A stretch of DNA of 64,000 nt from an uncultured Collinsella sp. (GCA_934667065.1 CAKULD010000010.1:1-64000); one strand, 5' to 3'; positions 15,831 to 25,303 are shown, counted from the stretch's first letter. The notes: generated from the sequence alone by a model not told the origin. Numbers and translations: made by a program.

Positions 15831-17042
15831 TTATGCGCTTGCTTCGGCCACGTTCTTTGAGGTTTCGGGCGAAATGGTTCCGTCCTCCGTCGCCTGCTCC
15901 TTCGTCGGCACCACACCAAAGCAGTAGCTCAGCGCTGCAGACACCGCGAATGCCGTGCCGCCAGCAGCACAGCACCACAGCAGATTCGAGATGCCGCCCG
16001 TGGCAAAGCCAATAACCATGAGGACATTCGTCATACCGATGGTATAGGCCGTAACGTGACCCACGGCCGCGACAAGGCCTCCAACGGCACCGCCAATGGC
16101 CATGCACGTCAGGCACCTGCCGTATTTGAAGCCGCAGCCATACAGCGCCGGCTCGCTCACGCCGCCAAGCACGCCCGAGATTGAATAGCCCAGCATGAGC
16201 GCCTTCTCGTCCTTATCCGCAACGCGGAGCGCGGCACCAAAGGGCATGCCCCAAACGGCGAACGTCGCCATCGTCGCAGCGATGAGGATGCACGAGTCCG
16301 TTCCCACACTCATGAACTGCGCATAGGCGAGCGATAGAACAACGTTGCTGACGCCCGCGATCTTAAGGAACTCCCAGCCCGCGGCGAGCCCCATGAGCGT
16401 GAGCAGCGACACGATGCCACCGGAATTGCCAAGCATAAACATAAGCTGGCCCAGCAACATTCCCAGATAGCTGCCCGCCGGCGCCGTGATACACAGGGAT
16501 ACCGGAACCATGACGAGCATGGTCGCAAACGGAACAAATGAAAACGCCACGGCCTTGGGGATAACGCGCTTAAAGAAACACTCCACTCGCCATAGCACGG
16601 GCACCGAGATGAGAACCGGGATAACAGTCGTCGTGTAATCGTTGACCGGCGCGGGGAGCAGCCCGTACACGGAAGTCATCGATGCTCCCGTTGTCGATAC
16701 GGCATCGACAAGCTTGAGCAAATCGGGCGCAATCAATACACCGCCCAACATCATGCCCAGCTGCTCCGAGCAACCGAGCTGGCGAGCGGCGGCCCAGCCA
16801 AGATAAATGGGCAAAAAGTAGTAGCCGGCGTTATAGAGCCAACTGTAGAACAGGCGATAGATTTCGGAATCGGCAGACCACAGGCCCAGCATTCCTTCGC
16901 CCATAATGACGGCAACGATACGGAACAGCGCCGCGCAGACAATAAACGGCAGCGCCGACATCATGCTTTTGGACAGATAGTCCACCACGGCCATGGCGTT
17001 TGCTTTTGCCGCCGCCAAGGCCGATTGAGAAACTTGTGACAT
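15831..17042 (-). CDS. PTS EIIC-domain permease, no EIIB domain
   Basis: The protein (403 residues) resembles the membrane EIIC domain of the beta-glucoside/sucrose PTS family. It has about ten hydrophobic segments, a substrate-site-like DYTTTVIPVLISVPVLW region and the conserved GVSEPALYGCGFKYGR motif. An N-terminal EIIB domain with its phosphocysteine is absent, and no EIIB gene is adjacent, so phosphate transfer would need a partner elsewhere; an EIIA (crr) is encoded at 54260. I chose the ATG at 17042, preceded by GGGGAAAGG. It follows accDA by 41 bases, although its function has no clear link to fatty-acid synthesis. Confidence 0.8.
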   Translation of the reverse strand: MSQVSQSALAAAKANAMAVVDYLSKSMMSALPFIVCAALFRIVAVIMGEGMLGLWSADSEIYRLFYSWLYNAGYYFLPIYLGWAAARQLGCSEQLGMMLGGVLIAPDLLKLVDAVSTTGASMTSVYGLLPAPVNDYTTTVIPVLISVPVLWRVECFFKRVIPKAVAFSFVPFATMLVMVPVSLCITAPAGSYLGMLLGQLMFMLGNSGGIVSLLTLMGLAAGWEFLKIAGVSNVVLSLAYAQFMSVGTDSCILIAATMATFAVWGMPFGAALRVADKDEKALMLGYSISGVLGGVSEPALYGCGFKYGRCLTCMAIGGAVGGLVAAVGHVTAYTIGMTNVLMVIGFATGGISNLLWCCAAGGTAFAVSAALSYCFGVVPTKEQATEDGTISPETSKNVAEASA

Positions 17043-17083
17043 AAGGTACCTTTCCCCATGCGACATACGGAAAAGCCCCTTTG

Positions 17084-18808
17084 TCACACAGTGTGGTAGT
17101 GACCGATTGCGCGGTACTTTTCGTAGCGGAGGTTTGTGAGGGTCGCATCGTCGAGCTGCCCAAGCGTATCGAAGGCCGCAAATGCCGAGGACATCACGGC
17201 GTCGGCAATCTCCTCATGCGACAGGCCCCTATCGTCGACAATGCCATCAATAATGCCGAGCGCCAGCAGGTCGGGGGCCGTGAGCTTAAGCGCCTCGGCG
17301 GCCTCGTCCGCTCGCTCGGTGTCCTTCCACAGGATTGACGCGCATGCCTCGGGGCTCACGACCGAATAGGCCGAGCTCGAGAGCATCAAAATACGGTCGG
17401 CCACGGACAGCGCCAGCGCGCCGCCGGAACCGCCCTCGCCCGTCACCACCGAAACAATCGGCGTCTTAAGGCCGCTCATCTCCATAAGGTTCTGGGCAAT
17501 CGCCTCGCCCTGGCCGCGCTCCTCGGCACCGATGCCGCAAAACGCGCCCGAGGTATCGACCAGGCACAGGACCGGTCGTCCAAACTTCTCGGCCTGACGC
17601 ATCAGACGTCGCGCCTTGCGATAGCCCTCGGGATGCGCCATACCAAAGTTGCGGCGCATGCGCTCTTTGGTCGTGGTGCCGCGCTCGATGGCGATAACCG
17701 TCACAGGGCGCCCGTCTTTCCAGCCAATGCCACCCACCACGGCGGCATCGTCGCCAAAGTAACGGTCGCCATGCAGCTCCGCAAATCCGTCCAGACCCAG
17801 CGAGATCATCTCGCCCGCCGTGGCACGATCCGCCGAGCGGGTCTGCTTGACGATCTCGAACGCCGTTTTTGGCGCGAGCGTGCGCTTAAACAGATGTCCC
17901 AGCTTTTTGCCGCGACGCCCCGTATGCACGATCTCGTGCGGTGCGCCCAGTCCAGGTGCATGTCCTTGGTGCAGCGCCAGCAGCTCGCCCACCGTGAGCG
18001 CGATCTCGCCACGCGGAACGACCGCATCGCAAAAGCCGTGCTCCAGCAAAAACTCAGAGCGTTGGAACCCCTTGGGCAAGCGCTTATGCATGTTCTGCTC
18101 GATCACGCGCGGGCCGGCAAACGCCGTCAGGGCATCGGGCTCGGCTAGGACGATGTCGCCTTCCATGGCAAAGCTCGCGGTCACGCCACCGGTCGTGGGA
18201 TCGGTGAGCACCGTGATGTACAGGCCGCCGGCCTCGCCATGTCGTCTAACCGCCGCAGAGATCTTGGCCATCTGCATGAGCGAGGTCACGCCCTCTTGCA
18301 TGCGGGCGCCGCCCGACACAGTAAAGCCGACGACCGGCAGTCCCAGCTCGGTTGCGCGCTCAAAGACGCGGCAGATCTTCTCGCCCACCACGGAACCCAT
18401 CGAGCCCATCATAAAGTTGGCGTCCATAAAGAAGAGCGCCGTATCGCAGCCGCAGACCTTGCCCCTGCCGCACACGACGGCATCGCGCTCGCCCGAGCGC
18501 TCGGCAGCGCTCTTGAGCTTTTCGGCATAGCCGGGAAACGATAGAAAATCCTCCGATGCCAGATCGGCATCCCACTCCTCAAAGGTACCCGCGTCGACCG
18601 TCATGCCCAGGCGCGCGCGACCGCTCACACGAAAGTGCTTGCCGCAACGGGGACATACCTCGAGGTTGTCGTGCAGACGCGCCTCGTCGATCACGCGACG
18701 GCACTCCGGGCACTTGATAAACACGTGACGCGCGGGGAACTCGGCGCACGACTCGGTTATCGGCCCCTCAAGGACATTGACCGTCTTCGCTTTTCTATTC
18801 ATCAGCAT
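17084..18808 (-). CDS. accDA: Acetyl-CoA carboxylase carboxyltransferase, fused beta-alpha subunits
   Basis: The 574-residue protein joins AccD and AccA. The N-terminal part has the zinc ribbon CPEC-x17-CPRC of the beta subunit and GGARMQEGVTSLMQMAKIS. The C-terminal part has the alpha-subunit motifs FGMAHPEGYRKARRLMRQA and VTGEGGSGGALAL, followed by MLSSSAYSVVSPEACASILW. It transfers the carboxyl group from carboxybiotin on AccB to acetyl-CoA, giving malonyl-CoA. The start overlaps the end of accC by 14 bases; a second ATG two codons on is possible. A fused carboxyltransferase occurs in some actinobacterial and archaeal-type enzymes, whereas most bacteria have separate genes. Confidence 0.95.
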   Translation of the reverse strand: MLMNRKAKTVNVLEGPITESCAEFPARHVFIKCPECRRVIDEARLHDNLEVCPRCGKHFRVSGRARLGMTVDAGTFEEWDADLASEDFLSFPGYAEKLKSAAERSGERDAVVCGRGKVCGCDTALFFMDANFMMGSMGSVVGEKICRVFERATELGLPVVGFTVSGGARMQEGVTSLMQMAKISAAVRRHGEAGGLYITVLTDPTTGGVTASFAMEGDIVLAEPDALTAFAGPRVIEQNMHKRLPKGFQRSEFLLEHGFCDAVVPRGEIALTVGELLALHQGHAPGLGAPHEIVHTGRRGKKLGHLFKRTLAPKTAFEIVKQTRSADRATAGEMISLGLDGFAELHGDRYFGDDAAVVGGIGWKDGRPVTVIAIERGTTTKERMRRNFGMAHPEGYRKARRLMRQAEKFGRPVLCLVDTSGAFCGIGAEERGQGEAIAQNLMEMSGLKTPIVSVVTGEGGSGGALALSVADRILMLSSSAYSVVSPEACASILWKDTERADEAAEALKLTAPDLLALGIIDGIVDDRGLSHEEIADAVMSSAFAAFDTLGQLDDATLTNLRYEKYRAIGHYHTV

Positions 18809-20138
18809 AGAGATGCCCCATCAGATCGGTGTGATACATGCCCGACAAGAACTCGTCGTTCGTCAGTACGTCGAGCTGAAGCTCGCTATTCTCGCTCACG
18901 CCTTCAATCACGAGCTCGCCCAGGGCCGAGCGCATCTTGCGAATGGCACCGTCGCGCGTGGGCGCGCATACGATGAGCTTGCCGAGCATGGAGTCGTAGT
19001 ATGGCGGAACGGCAGCGCCGGTAAACATGGCCGAATCCCAGCGCACGCGCGGGCCGCCCGGCACGCGCAGCGTGGTGACCGTTCCACACGACGGCAGGAA
19101 GTCCGGCGTCTCGGCATTGATGCGGCACTCCATGGCATGGTTGCGGACCGGTACGTCCTCTTGCTCAAACGGCAGGGGCTGGCCGGCAGCCACGCGCAGC
19201 TGCCACTTGACCAGATCGGTATCGGTCACAAATTCTGTAACGGGATGCTCCACCTGCAGACGCGTGTTCATTTCCATAAAGTAAAAATTGCCGTCGTCCG
19301 AATACAGGAATTCGATGGTGCCGGCTCCCTCGTAGCCAACGGCACGAGCCAGGTCGCGCGCAGCCTTGTGCATACGGGCGCGAATGTCGTCGTGTCCGTC
19401 GAGGCACGGCGCGGGGCTTTCCTCGATCAGCTTTTGGTTGCGGCGCTGCACCGAGCACTCGCGCTCGCCGAGCGAAAACACATGGCCCTGTTTGTCGGCC
19501 ATAATCTGCACCTCGACATGGTGTGCCGGCGCGACGAACTTCTCCATGTAGCACTCGCCGTCACCAAATACGGCCTCGCCCTCGGCGCGCGCCTCAATGA
19601 AGGCCTTTGCCGCATCTTCCACGCGCTCGACCTTGCGAATGCCGCGACCGCCACCCCCCGCTCGAGCCTTGATGAGCACGGGGCAGCCAATGCGCTCGGC
19701 CTCGGCCGTCGCCTCCTCGGGGCTTTTGAGTAAATCGCAGCCCGGCACGATGGGCACGCCCGCCGCGGCAGCCGTTCGGCGTGCGGCGTCCTTGTCGCCC
19801 ATGCTGTCGATCACCTCGGCCGAAGGACCGACAAACGCCAGGCCGTACTTGTCGCAGTCGCGCACGAAGCTCGCCTTTTCGGAAAAGAAGCCATACCCGG
19901 GATGGATTGCCTTTGCACCCGACTTGACGGCACAGGTGAGCACGGCATCGTCGTTGAGGTAGCTCTCGGCAAGACGCGGGCCGCCGATGCAATACGCCTC
20001 GTCGGCAAGTTGCACGTGCAGCGCGTCCGCATCGGCCGTGGAGTAGACGGCGACGGTCTTGATGCCCATATCGCGGCACGCGCGGATAACACGGACCGCG
20101 ACCTCGCCGCGATTGGCGATGAGCACTTTGTCGAACAT
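18795..20138 (-). CDS. accC: Acetyl-CoA carboxylase, biotin carboxylase subunit
   Basis: The 447-residue protein begins MFDKVLIANRGEVAVRVIRA, contains the ATP-grasp glycine-rich loop KARAGGGGRGIRKV, and has MNTRLQVEHPVTE, with the catalytic arginine region of biotin carboxylases. It carboxylates the biotin of AccB using ATP and bicarbonate. The ATG at 20138 is preceded by AAGGAAGG; the frame runs on upstream through fabZ without homology. It sits between fabZ and accDA in the fatty-acid operon. Confidence 0.97.
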   Translation of the reverse strand: MFDKVLIANRGEVAVRVIRACRDMGIKTVAVYSTADADALHVQLADEAYCIGGPRLAESYLNDDAVLTCAVKSGAKAIHPGYGFFSEKASFVRDCDKYGLAFVGPSAEVIDSMGDKDAARRTAAAAGVPIVPGCDLLKSPEEATAEAERIGCPVLIKARAGGGGRGIRKVERVEDAAKAFIEARAEGEAVFGDGECYMEKFVAPAHHVEVQIMADKQGHVFSLGERECSVQRRNQKLIEESPAPCLDGHDDIRARMHKAARDLARAVGYEGAGTIEFLYSDDGNFYFMEMNTRLQVEHPVTEFVTDTDLVKWQLRVAAGQPLPFEQEDVPVRNHAMECRINAETPDFLPSCGTVTTLRVPGGPRVRWDSAMFTGAAVPPYYDSMLGKLIVCAPTRDGAIRKMRSALGELVIEGVSENSELQLDVLTNDEFLSGMYHTDLMGHLYADE

Positions 20139-20148
20139 GAAGCCTTCC

Positions 20149-20571
20149 TTACCTTTCGTGCACGAGTGCAAAAGACATATCGGCTCGGCAGCACACCTCG
20201 CCGTTGACGCTCGCGGTGCCCGTCGCAAAGCGGAAGGGCCCGCGCGCACGCGTGATGGAGCACACCAGATCCACTGTGTCGCCCGGGCGCACCGGACGCT
20301 TAAAGCGGACCTTGTCCAGGCTCGTGTAGAACGGCGTCGCACCGCGTGCTTCCTCATCACCCATCAGCAGCACGCAGCAGTTTTGGGCAAGCATCTCGCA
20401 CTGAATCACGCCAGGGACGACCGGGTTTCCCGGAAAATGCCCCTGCAAAAAGTACTCATCGCCCGTAATCGTGATCTTGCCGTGGGCCTCGGTGCCCACC
20501 AGCTCCGCTTCATCGAGCAAGAGCATGGGCTCGCGATGCGGCAACAGTTCCTTAAGCTCTTCTTTGTTCAT
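20149..20571 (-). CDS. fabZ: 3-hydroxyacyl-ACP dehydratase FabZ
   Basis: The 140-residue hot-dog fold protein contains LLPHREPMLLLDEA and the FabZ active-site motif GHFPGNPVVPGVIQCEMLAQ, with the catalytic histidine. It dehydrates 3-hydroxyacyl-ACP during elongation. The ATG at 20571 is 9 bases after the accB stop codon; an in-frame GTG at 20580 abuts that stop. It lies 10 bases before accC. Confidence 0.95.
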   Translation of the reverse strand: MNKEELKELLPHREPMLLLDEAELVGTEAHGKITITGDEYFLQGHFPGNPVVPGVIQCEMLAQNCCVLLMGDEEARGATPFYTSLDKVRFKRPVRPGDTVDLVCSITRARGPFRFATGTASVNGEVCCRADMSFALVHER

Positions 20572-20580
20572 GGATATCAC

Positions 20581-21054
20581 CTATCCGATCCTCATAAGGC
20601 AGCTGCCAAACTCGACGAGGTCGCCGTCGGCCACGCAAATCTCGAGTACCTCGCCGTCCGCCTCGGCCGCCACCTCGTTAAGGACTTTCATGGCCTCGAT
20701 AATGCAGAGGGTCTCGCCGGCCTTGACCTTGGAACCCACGCGCACAAACGGCTCGTCGCCCGGCGCCGGTGCAGCGTAGAAGACACCGACCATGGGAGCC
20801 GTGACCTCGACGCCCTGGGGCTCCGGTGCGGCAGCAGGCGCTTGCGCGGCGGGCTCCGGTGCGGCAGGTGCAGTTGCGGGAGCCGCAACCGGAGCAGCCA
20901 TGGCGCTTGGCATGGGCATGGGCACGGCAACCGGCTGCGCGGCACTCGCGCGCTCAAGTTCGACCGCGGTGCCATCGGGCTCTTCCACGCGCACGCGCGT
21001 GAGGCCGCGGTCCTCCATAACATCGGCTATCTCGGCAAGTCTTTTGGAATCCAT
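20581..21054 (-). CDS. accB: Biotin carboxyl carrier protein of acetyl-CoA carboxylase
   Basis: The 157-residue protein has three parts: an N-terminal helix region, an alanine/proline-rich linker (about residues 38-80, with AAPVAAPATAPAAPEPAAQA) and a C-terminal biotinyl domain. The biotin lysine is in the motif EAMKVLNEV. It would be biotinylated by the BirA encoded at 26440 and serve AccC and AccDA. fabF ends just upstream and fabZ starts immediately after the stop. Confidence 0.96.
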   Translation of the reverse strand: MDSKRLAEIADVMEDRGLTRVRVEEPDGTAVELERASAAQPVAVPMPMPSAMAAPVAAPATAPAAPEPAAQAPAAAPEPQGVEVTAPMVGVFYAAPAPGDEPFVRVGSKVKAGETLCIIEAMKVLNEVAAEADGEVLEICVADGDLVEFGSCLMRIG

Positions 21055-21057
21055 GCT

Positions 21058-22305
21058 CTAGCTCCTTGCATATTTGCGCAGCGCGATGGCGGCGTTGTGG
21101 CCGCCAAAGCCTAGGTTGGTCGAAAGCGCCCAGGTAAGGTCGGCGCGAACCGCGCGATTGGGCGTGTAATCGAGATCGCAGGCGGGATCGGGCGTGTTGT
21201 AGTTAATAGTCGGAGGCACCACGCCCTGCTCGAGCGCCATGGCGCAGGCCATGACCTCGATGGCACCCGTGGCACCGATCATGTGCCCGGTCATCGACTT
21301 GGTCGACGAGACGTGCGCGGCGCGCGCCGCATCCTCGCCGAGCGCTCGCTTAATACCCGCCGTCTCGGACGAATCGTTGAGCTTGGTCGACGTGCCATGG
21401 GCGTTGATGTAGAGGCCCTCGGACGGTTTGACGTCGCCTTCGGCCACGGCCTGCGAAATCGCGCGGGCAATGCCGGTCGCCTCGGGATCGGGACTCGTGA
21501 TGTGGTAGGCATCGTCGGTGTTGCCGTAACCCACGACCTCGGCATAAATATGAGCCCCGCGAGCCTGTGCATGCTCCATGCCCTCGAGCACGAGCACGCA
21601 GGCACCCTCGCCCATCACAAAGCCGTCGCGGTTCGCATCGAACGGACGGCACGCCGTCTGCGGATCGGGGTTGGTGGTGAGCGCGCGGCAGGACGTAAAG
21701 CCTGCAACGGCGTCGGGGATGATAGCCGCCTCGCTGCCACCCGCGAGGATTGCGTCGGCATAGCCGTGCTTGATGGCGCGGAACGCCTCGCCCACCGCAT
21801 GGGCCGAGGTCGCGCAAGCGGTCACGACGGGCAGAGTCGGGCCCTTCGCCTTGTGGCGGATCGCAATATTGCCCGAAGCCATATTGGGAATCATCATCGC
21901 GATCATGTAAGGCGACGCGCGGCGGGGTCCGCGATCTGCAATCGTATGGACGTTGTCGACGAGCGTCGTCATGCCGCCCACGCCCGACCCCACGTATACG
22001 CCCAGGCGCTCGTGGTCGACGGCGCCTTCGGCATCGAGCCCCGCATCGTGCATGGCCTCGTCCGAAGCCGCCATCGCAAACTGAACGCAGGGGTCGAGAT
22101 GCTTGGCGTCACGCTTGCCAAAGTACTCGGTACCGTCAAAGCCCTTGACCTCGGCCGCCACCTTGACGGCAAACGCGTCCGTATCGAAGTGCGTGATCGG
22201 GCCGATACCACACGTACCGGCGCACATGGCCGCCCAGGTGGCAAGCGCGGTGTTGCCGAGTGGCGATACGGCGCCGATGCCGGTGATTGCAACTCTCTGT
22301 TCCAT
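21058..22305 (-). CDS. fabF: 3-oxoacyl-ACP synthase II (FabF)
   Basis: The 415-residue ketosynthase shows MEQRVAITGIGAVSPLGN, the nucleophilic cysteine in PVVTACATSAHAVGEA, and the two catalytic histidines in NAHGTSTKLNDSSET and KSMTGHMIGATG. It condenses malonyl-ACP with the growing chain. The start is one of two adjacent ATGs (22305 or 22308) behind GAGGAG. No FabB-like second synthase is present in the window. Confidence 0.96.
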   Translation of the reverse strand: MEQRVAITGIGAVSPLGNTALATWAAMCAGTCGIGPITHFDTDAFAVKVAAEVKGFDGTEYFGKRDAKHLDPCVQFAMAASDEAMHDAGLDAEGAVDHERLGVYVGSGVGGMTTLVDNVHTIADRGPRRASPYMIAMMIPNMASGNIAIRHKAKGPTLPVVTACATSAHAVGEAFRAIKHGYADAILAGGSEAAIIPDAVAGFTSCRALTTNPDPQTACRPFDANRDGFVMGEGACVLVLEGMEHAQARGAHIYAEVVGYGNTDDAYHITSPDPEATGIARAISQAVAEGDVKPSEGLYINAHGTSTKLNDSSETAGIKRALGEDAARAAHVSSTKSMTGHMIGATGAIEVMACAMALEQGVVPPTINYNTPDPACDLDYTPNRAVRADLTWALSTNLGFGGHNAAIALRKYARS

Positions 22306-22349
22306 CATGGTCTCCTCATCCAAGCCGATGTATGTGCCGGCTCTGATTT

Positions 22350-23123
22350 CTACATCGCCATTCCGCCGTCGACGCGCACGACCTCGCCCGTAATGTAGGC
22401 CGCCGCATCGCTTGCCAAAAAGCGCACCACGCCGGCAACTTCCTCGGGACGCGCCATGCGCTTAAGGGGAATCTGCTCCTCACACGCCGCGCGCACCTTA
22501 TCCGAGAGCTTTGCCGTCATATCGGTCTCGACAAACCCGGGGGCGACCGCGTTCACTCGTACGCCGCGGGGCGCAAGCTCACGCGCCACCGCCTTGGTCA
22601 GGCCAATCACGCCCGCCTTGGAGGCAGCGTAGTTGGCTTGCCCGGCATTACCCATCAGGCCCACAACCGAGCTCATGTTGATGACGCAACCGCCGCGCTG
22701 GCGCATAAAGGTCTTGGTGAGCGCGCGCGTCGTATTGAACGTGCCCTTGAGATTGACATCAAGCACGCGGTCGAAGGCATCATCGCCCATGCGCATGAGC
22801 AGGCCATCGCGCGTGATGCCGGCGTTGTTGACGAGTGCCCAAATGGAGCCAAAGTCGCTCAGGACCGCTTTCACGCACGCATTGACGGCAGCGGGGTCGG
22901 CCACGTCGCATTGATATGCGCGCGCCGTGGCGCCAGCTTTCTCGCAGGCCTCGCACGTCTTGCGTGCCGCATCGACGCTACCCGCGTAGACGACGGCGAC
23001 ATCGTAGCCATCCTCCGCCAGGCCCACGGCACAGGCGCGGCCGATGCCGCGCGAGCCGCCCGTGACCAGCGCCACGCGGCGCGAACCGTCGCGCTCGAGG
23101 GCGCCATCGCATACATTGCCCAT
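22350..23123 (-). CDS. fabG: 3-oxoacyl-ACP reductase (FabG)
   Basis: The 257-residue short-chain dehydrogenase has the NADPH-binding TGGSRGIGRACAVGLAEDG near residue 20, the NNAG stretch in WALVNNAGITRDGLLMRMG, and the catalytic YAASKAGVIGLTKAVARE. The ending TGEVVRVDGGMAM is typical of FabG. The ATG at 23123 is preceded by GAAAGGAA. It performs the reductive step after FabF or FabH. Confidence 0.95.
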   Translation of the reverse strand: MGNVCDGALERDGSRRVALVTGGSRGIGRACAVGLAEDGYDVAVVYAGSVDAARKTCEACEKAGATARAYQCDVADPAAVNACVKAVLSDFGSIWALVNNAGITRDGLLMRMGDDAFDRVLDVNLKGTFNTTRALTKTFMRQRGGCVINMSSVVGLMGNAGQANYAASKAGVIGLTKAVARELAPRGVRVNAVAPGFVETDMTAKLSDKVRAACEEQIPLKRMARPEEVAGVVRFLASDAAAYITGEVVRVDGGMAM

Positions 23124-23153
23124 GTCATTCCTTTCGGGTAGAAACCGAGCTCG

Positions 23154-24080
23154 CTATGCAAGCTCCTCGGCGATGGCCGCGACCTGCTCGGCCGTTTCGC
23201 ACGAATACACGCAAACGTCGCTTAGCGTGCGCCTAACCAGGCCCGACAGCGTTTTGCCGGGACCGACCTCTATAAACGTGTCGATACCCTGGTCCTGCAG
23301 AGCATGCAGCGTGTCGACCCAACGCACGGCATGGCTTACCTGCTGGGCCAGCACATCAGATGCTGCCTGCGGGTCCGCCGGATAGGGCGCGGCGGTCATG
23401 TTCGCCACGACCGGGATCAGCAACGGGGACGGCGCGTGGCCGGCCTCGATATATGCGGCAAGACCACAGGTCGCCTCGGCCATATAGGGGCTATGGAATG
23501 CACCCGACACTGCGACCTTCATGGCGCGACCGCCAGCCTCTTTTACCAACACGTCGAGCTCCTGGAGCGTCTCGGGCGCTCCGGCAACAACCGTCTGCTG
23601 TGGGCTGTTGTAGTTGACCGGCCAACAATCCTCGCCGGCCTGCGCAGCGAGGTTCTCAACCTGCGCCGCATCGAGCTTGATGACGGCGTGCATGCCGCCG
23701 GGATGACGCTCGGCCGCAGCGGCCATCAGCGCCGCGCGCTCGCACACGAGTTCAAAACCCGCTCGCGTATCGAACGCGCCCGCAAAGGTAAGCGCGGCGA
23801 CCTCGCCCAGCGAGAATCCCGCACAGGCGGCAGGCACCACGCCGCGCTCGCGCAGGGCGGCAGCGGCGGCCAGGTCGTGCACGAACACACACGGCTGCGT
23901 GTTCTCGGTCCGCGAGAGCTCCTCCTTCGAGGCACTCTGGCACTGCTCGCTGGTGCCCGGACGAACCTCGTCGGCAATCGCGAACACCTCGGCGGCCGCC
24001 GGCGACGCCTCGATCAGGTCGACGCCCATCGCGGGGTGTTGGGCACCCTGGCCGGCAAACAGAAACGCTACGCTACCCAT
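23154..24080 (-). CDS. fabD: Malonyl-CoA:ACP transacylase (FabD)
   Basis: The 308-residue protein begins MGSVAFLFAGQGAQHPAMG and has the active-site serine in CAGFSLGEVAALTFAGAF, with AFHSPYMAEA carrying the catalytic histidine. It loads malonyl groups onto ACP. Its start codon lies inside the end of fabK, overlapping by 13 bases in another frame, so translation is probably coupled. The frame stays open far upstream, but that part is the shadow of fabK. Confidence 0.95.
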   Translation of the reverse strand: MGSVAFLFAGQGAQHPAMGVDLIEASPAAAEVFAIADEVRPGTSEQCQSASKEELSRTENTQPCVFVHDLAAAAALRERGVVPAACAGFSLGEVAALTFAGAFDTRAGFELVCERAALMAAAAERHPGGMHAVIKLDAAQVENLAAQAGEDCWPVNYNSPQQTVVAGAPETLQELDVLVKEAGGRAMKVAVSGAFHSPYMAEATCGLAAYIEAGHAPSPLLIPVVANMTAAPYPADPQAASDVLAQQVSHAVRWVDTLHALQDQGIDTFIEVGPGKTLSGLVRRTLSDVCVYSCETAEQVAAIAEELA

Positions 24081-25012
24081 GCGGACGCACCCTTCAGGAC
24101 GCGCTCGGCGCCATCGACCAGATCGTCGACGATTTCGCGCGCGCTTTGGCGCTCGTTGACCATGCCGGCAATCTGCCCGCACAAATACGAGCCCTCTTCG
24201 TAATTGCCGTCTTTGGCGGCCTTGCGAAGCGCACCCGTACCCATGGCACCGAGTTCCTCGGGGCTTGCACCCGCCGCCTCGTTCTTGGCATAGGCGTTGG
24301 TAAAGGGACTCTTGAGGGCACGCACCGGGTGTCCCGTCGAGCGACCGGTCGCACGCGTCGATGTATCGCCCGCCTTGAGCACCAGCTCTTTGTACTGCTC
24401 GGATACGGTGCACTCGTTTGCGACCAGAAAGCGCGTACCCACTTGGACGCCGGCAGCGCCGAGCATAAAGGCGGCCGCCACGCCGCGACCATCGGCAATA
24501 CCGCCAGCCGCCACAACGGGAATATCGACCGCATCGACAACCTGCGGCACCAGCGCCATCGTCGAGGTCTCGCCAATATGACCGCCCGACTCGGTGCCCT
24601 CGGCAACCACGGCGGTAGCTCCACGACGCGCTACGAGACGCGCCAGCGCCACCGAAGCTACAACGGGGATGACCTTGATGCCTGCATCGCTCCAAGCCTT
24701 CATGTACTTGGTGGGATTGCCGGCACCCGTGACGACGACAGGCACCTGCTCATCGATCACAACCTGCGCGACCTCGTCGGCAAACGGGCTCATGAGCATC
24801 ACGTTGACGCCAAAGGGCTTATCCGTCTTAGCGCGCAGCTCGTTGATCTGGTCGCGTAGCCAGTTGGCATCGGCATTCATAGCCGCGATGATGCCTAGGC
24901 CACCCGCCTCGGACACGGCAGATGCCAGCGAGGCATCGGCAATCCAGGCCATGCCGCCCTGGAACACGGGCTTCTCGATGCCAAGCAGGTCGCAGAGAGG
25001 AGTCTTGAGCAT
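24068..25012 (-). CDS. fabK: Enoyl-ACP reductase II (FabK), FMN-dependent
   Basis: The 314-residue protein opens LCDLLGIEKPVFQGGMAWIA and contains GLGIIAAMNADANWLRDQI, AEGTESGGHIGETSTMALVPQ and PVVAAGGIADGRGVAAAFMLGAAGVQVGTRF. These are the TIM-barrel and FMN-binding signatures of the FabK/nitronate monooxygenase superfamily. Its position between acpP and fabD makes the enoyl reductase role clear. No FabI homologue is visible here; bacteria relying on FabK are known to be intrinsically tolerant of triclosan. Confidence 0.95.
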   Translation of the reverse strand: MLKTPLCDLLGIEKPVFQGGMAWIADASLASAVSEAGGLGIIAAMNADANWLRDQINELRAKTDKPFGVNVMLMSPFADEVAQVVIDEQVPVVVTGAGNPTKYMKAWSDAGIKVIPVVASVALARLVARRGATAVVAEGTESGGHIGETSTMALVPQVVDAVDIPVVAAGGIADGRGVAAAFMLGAAGVQVGTRFLVANECTVSEQYKELVLKAGDTSTRATGRSTGHPVRALKSPFTNAYAKNEAAGASPEELGAMGTGALRKAAKDGNYEEGSYLCGQIAGMVNERQSAREIVDDLVDGAERVLKGASAWVA

Positions 25013-25014
25013 TA

Positions 25015-25251
25015 CTACTTCTCCAATGCCGCCTCGACCGTATCGACGAACTCGCCGACCGTCTTGGGGTTCTCCTCGGTATCGAGCTGAATGCCAAACT
25101 CGTCCTCGACGGCGACAAGGATCTCGACGGTACCCAAGCTGTCGAGGCCAATCTCCTCGAGCGTAGACTCGGGCTTCATCTCGACATCGTCAAGGCCGGC
25201 GGTCTCGCGAATAACGTCGCAAACGCGCTCGAAGGTCTTCTGATCTGCCAT
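25015..25251 (-). CDS. acpP: Acyl carrier protein
   Basis: The 78-residue acidic protein contains LEEIGLDSLGTVEILVAVEDEFGI, where the serine of the DSL motif receives 4'-phosphopantetheine. It starts with ATG behind AAAGGAGAAC and ends 2 bases before fabK. Most ACPs have DSLD; the fourth position here is glycine (DSLG), a minor variation. Confidence 0.95.
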   Translation of the reverse strand: MADQKTFERVCDVIRETAGLDDVEMKPESTLEEIGLDSLGTVEILVAVEDEFGIQLDTEENPKTVGEFVDTVEAALEK

Positions 25252-25303
25252 GGTAGTTCTCCTTTGTTTGTGCCCTGGGGGCGTTTTTATGTCCTATGTG
25301 CAA

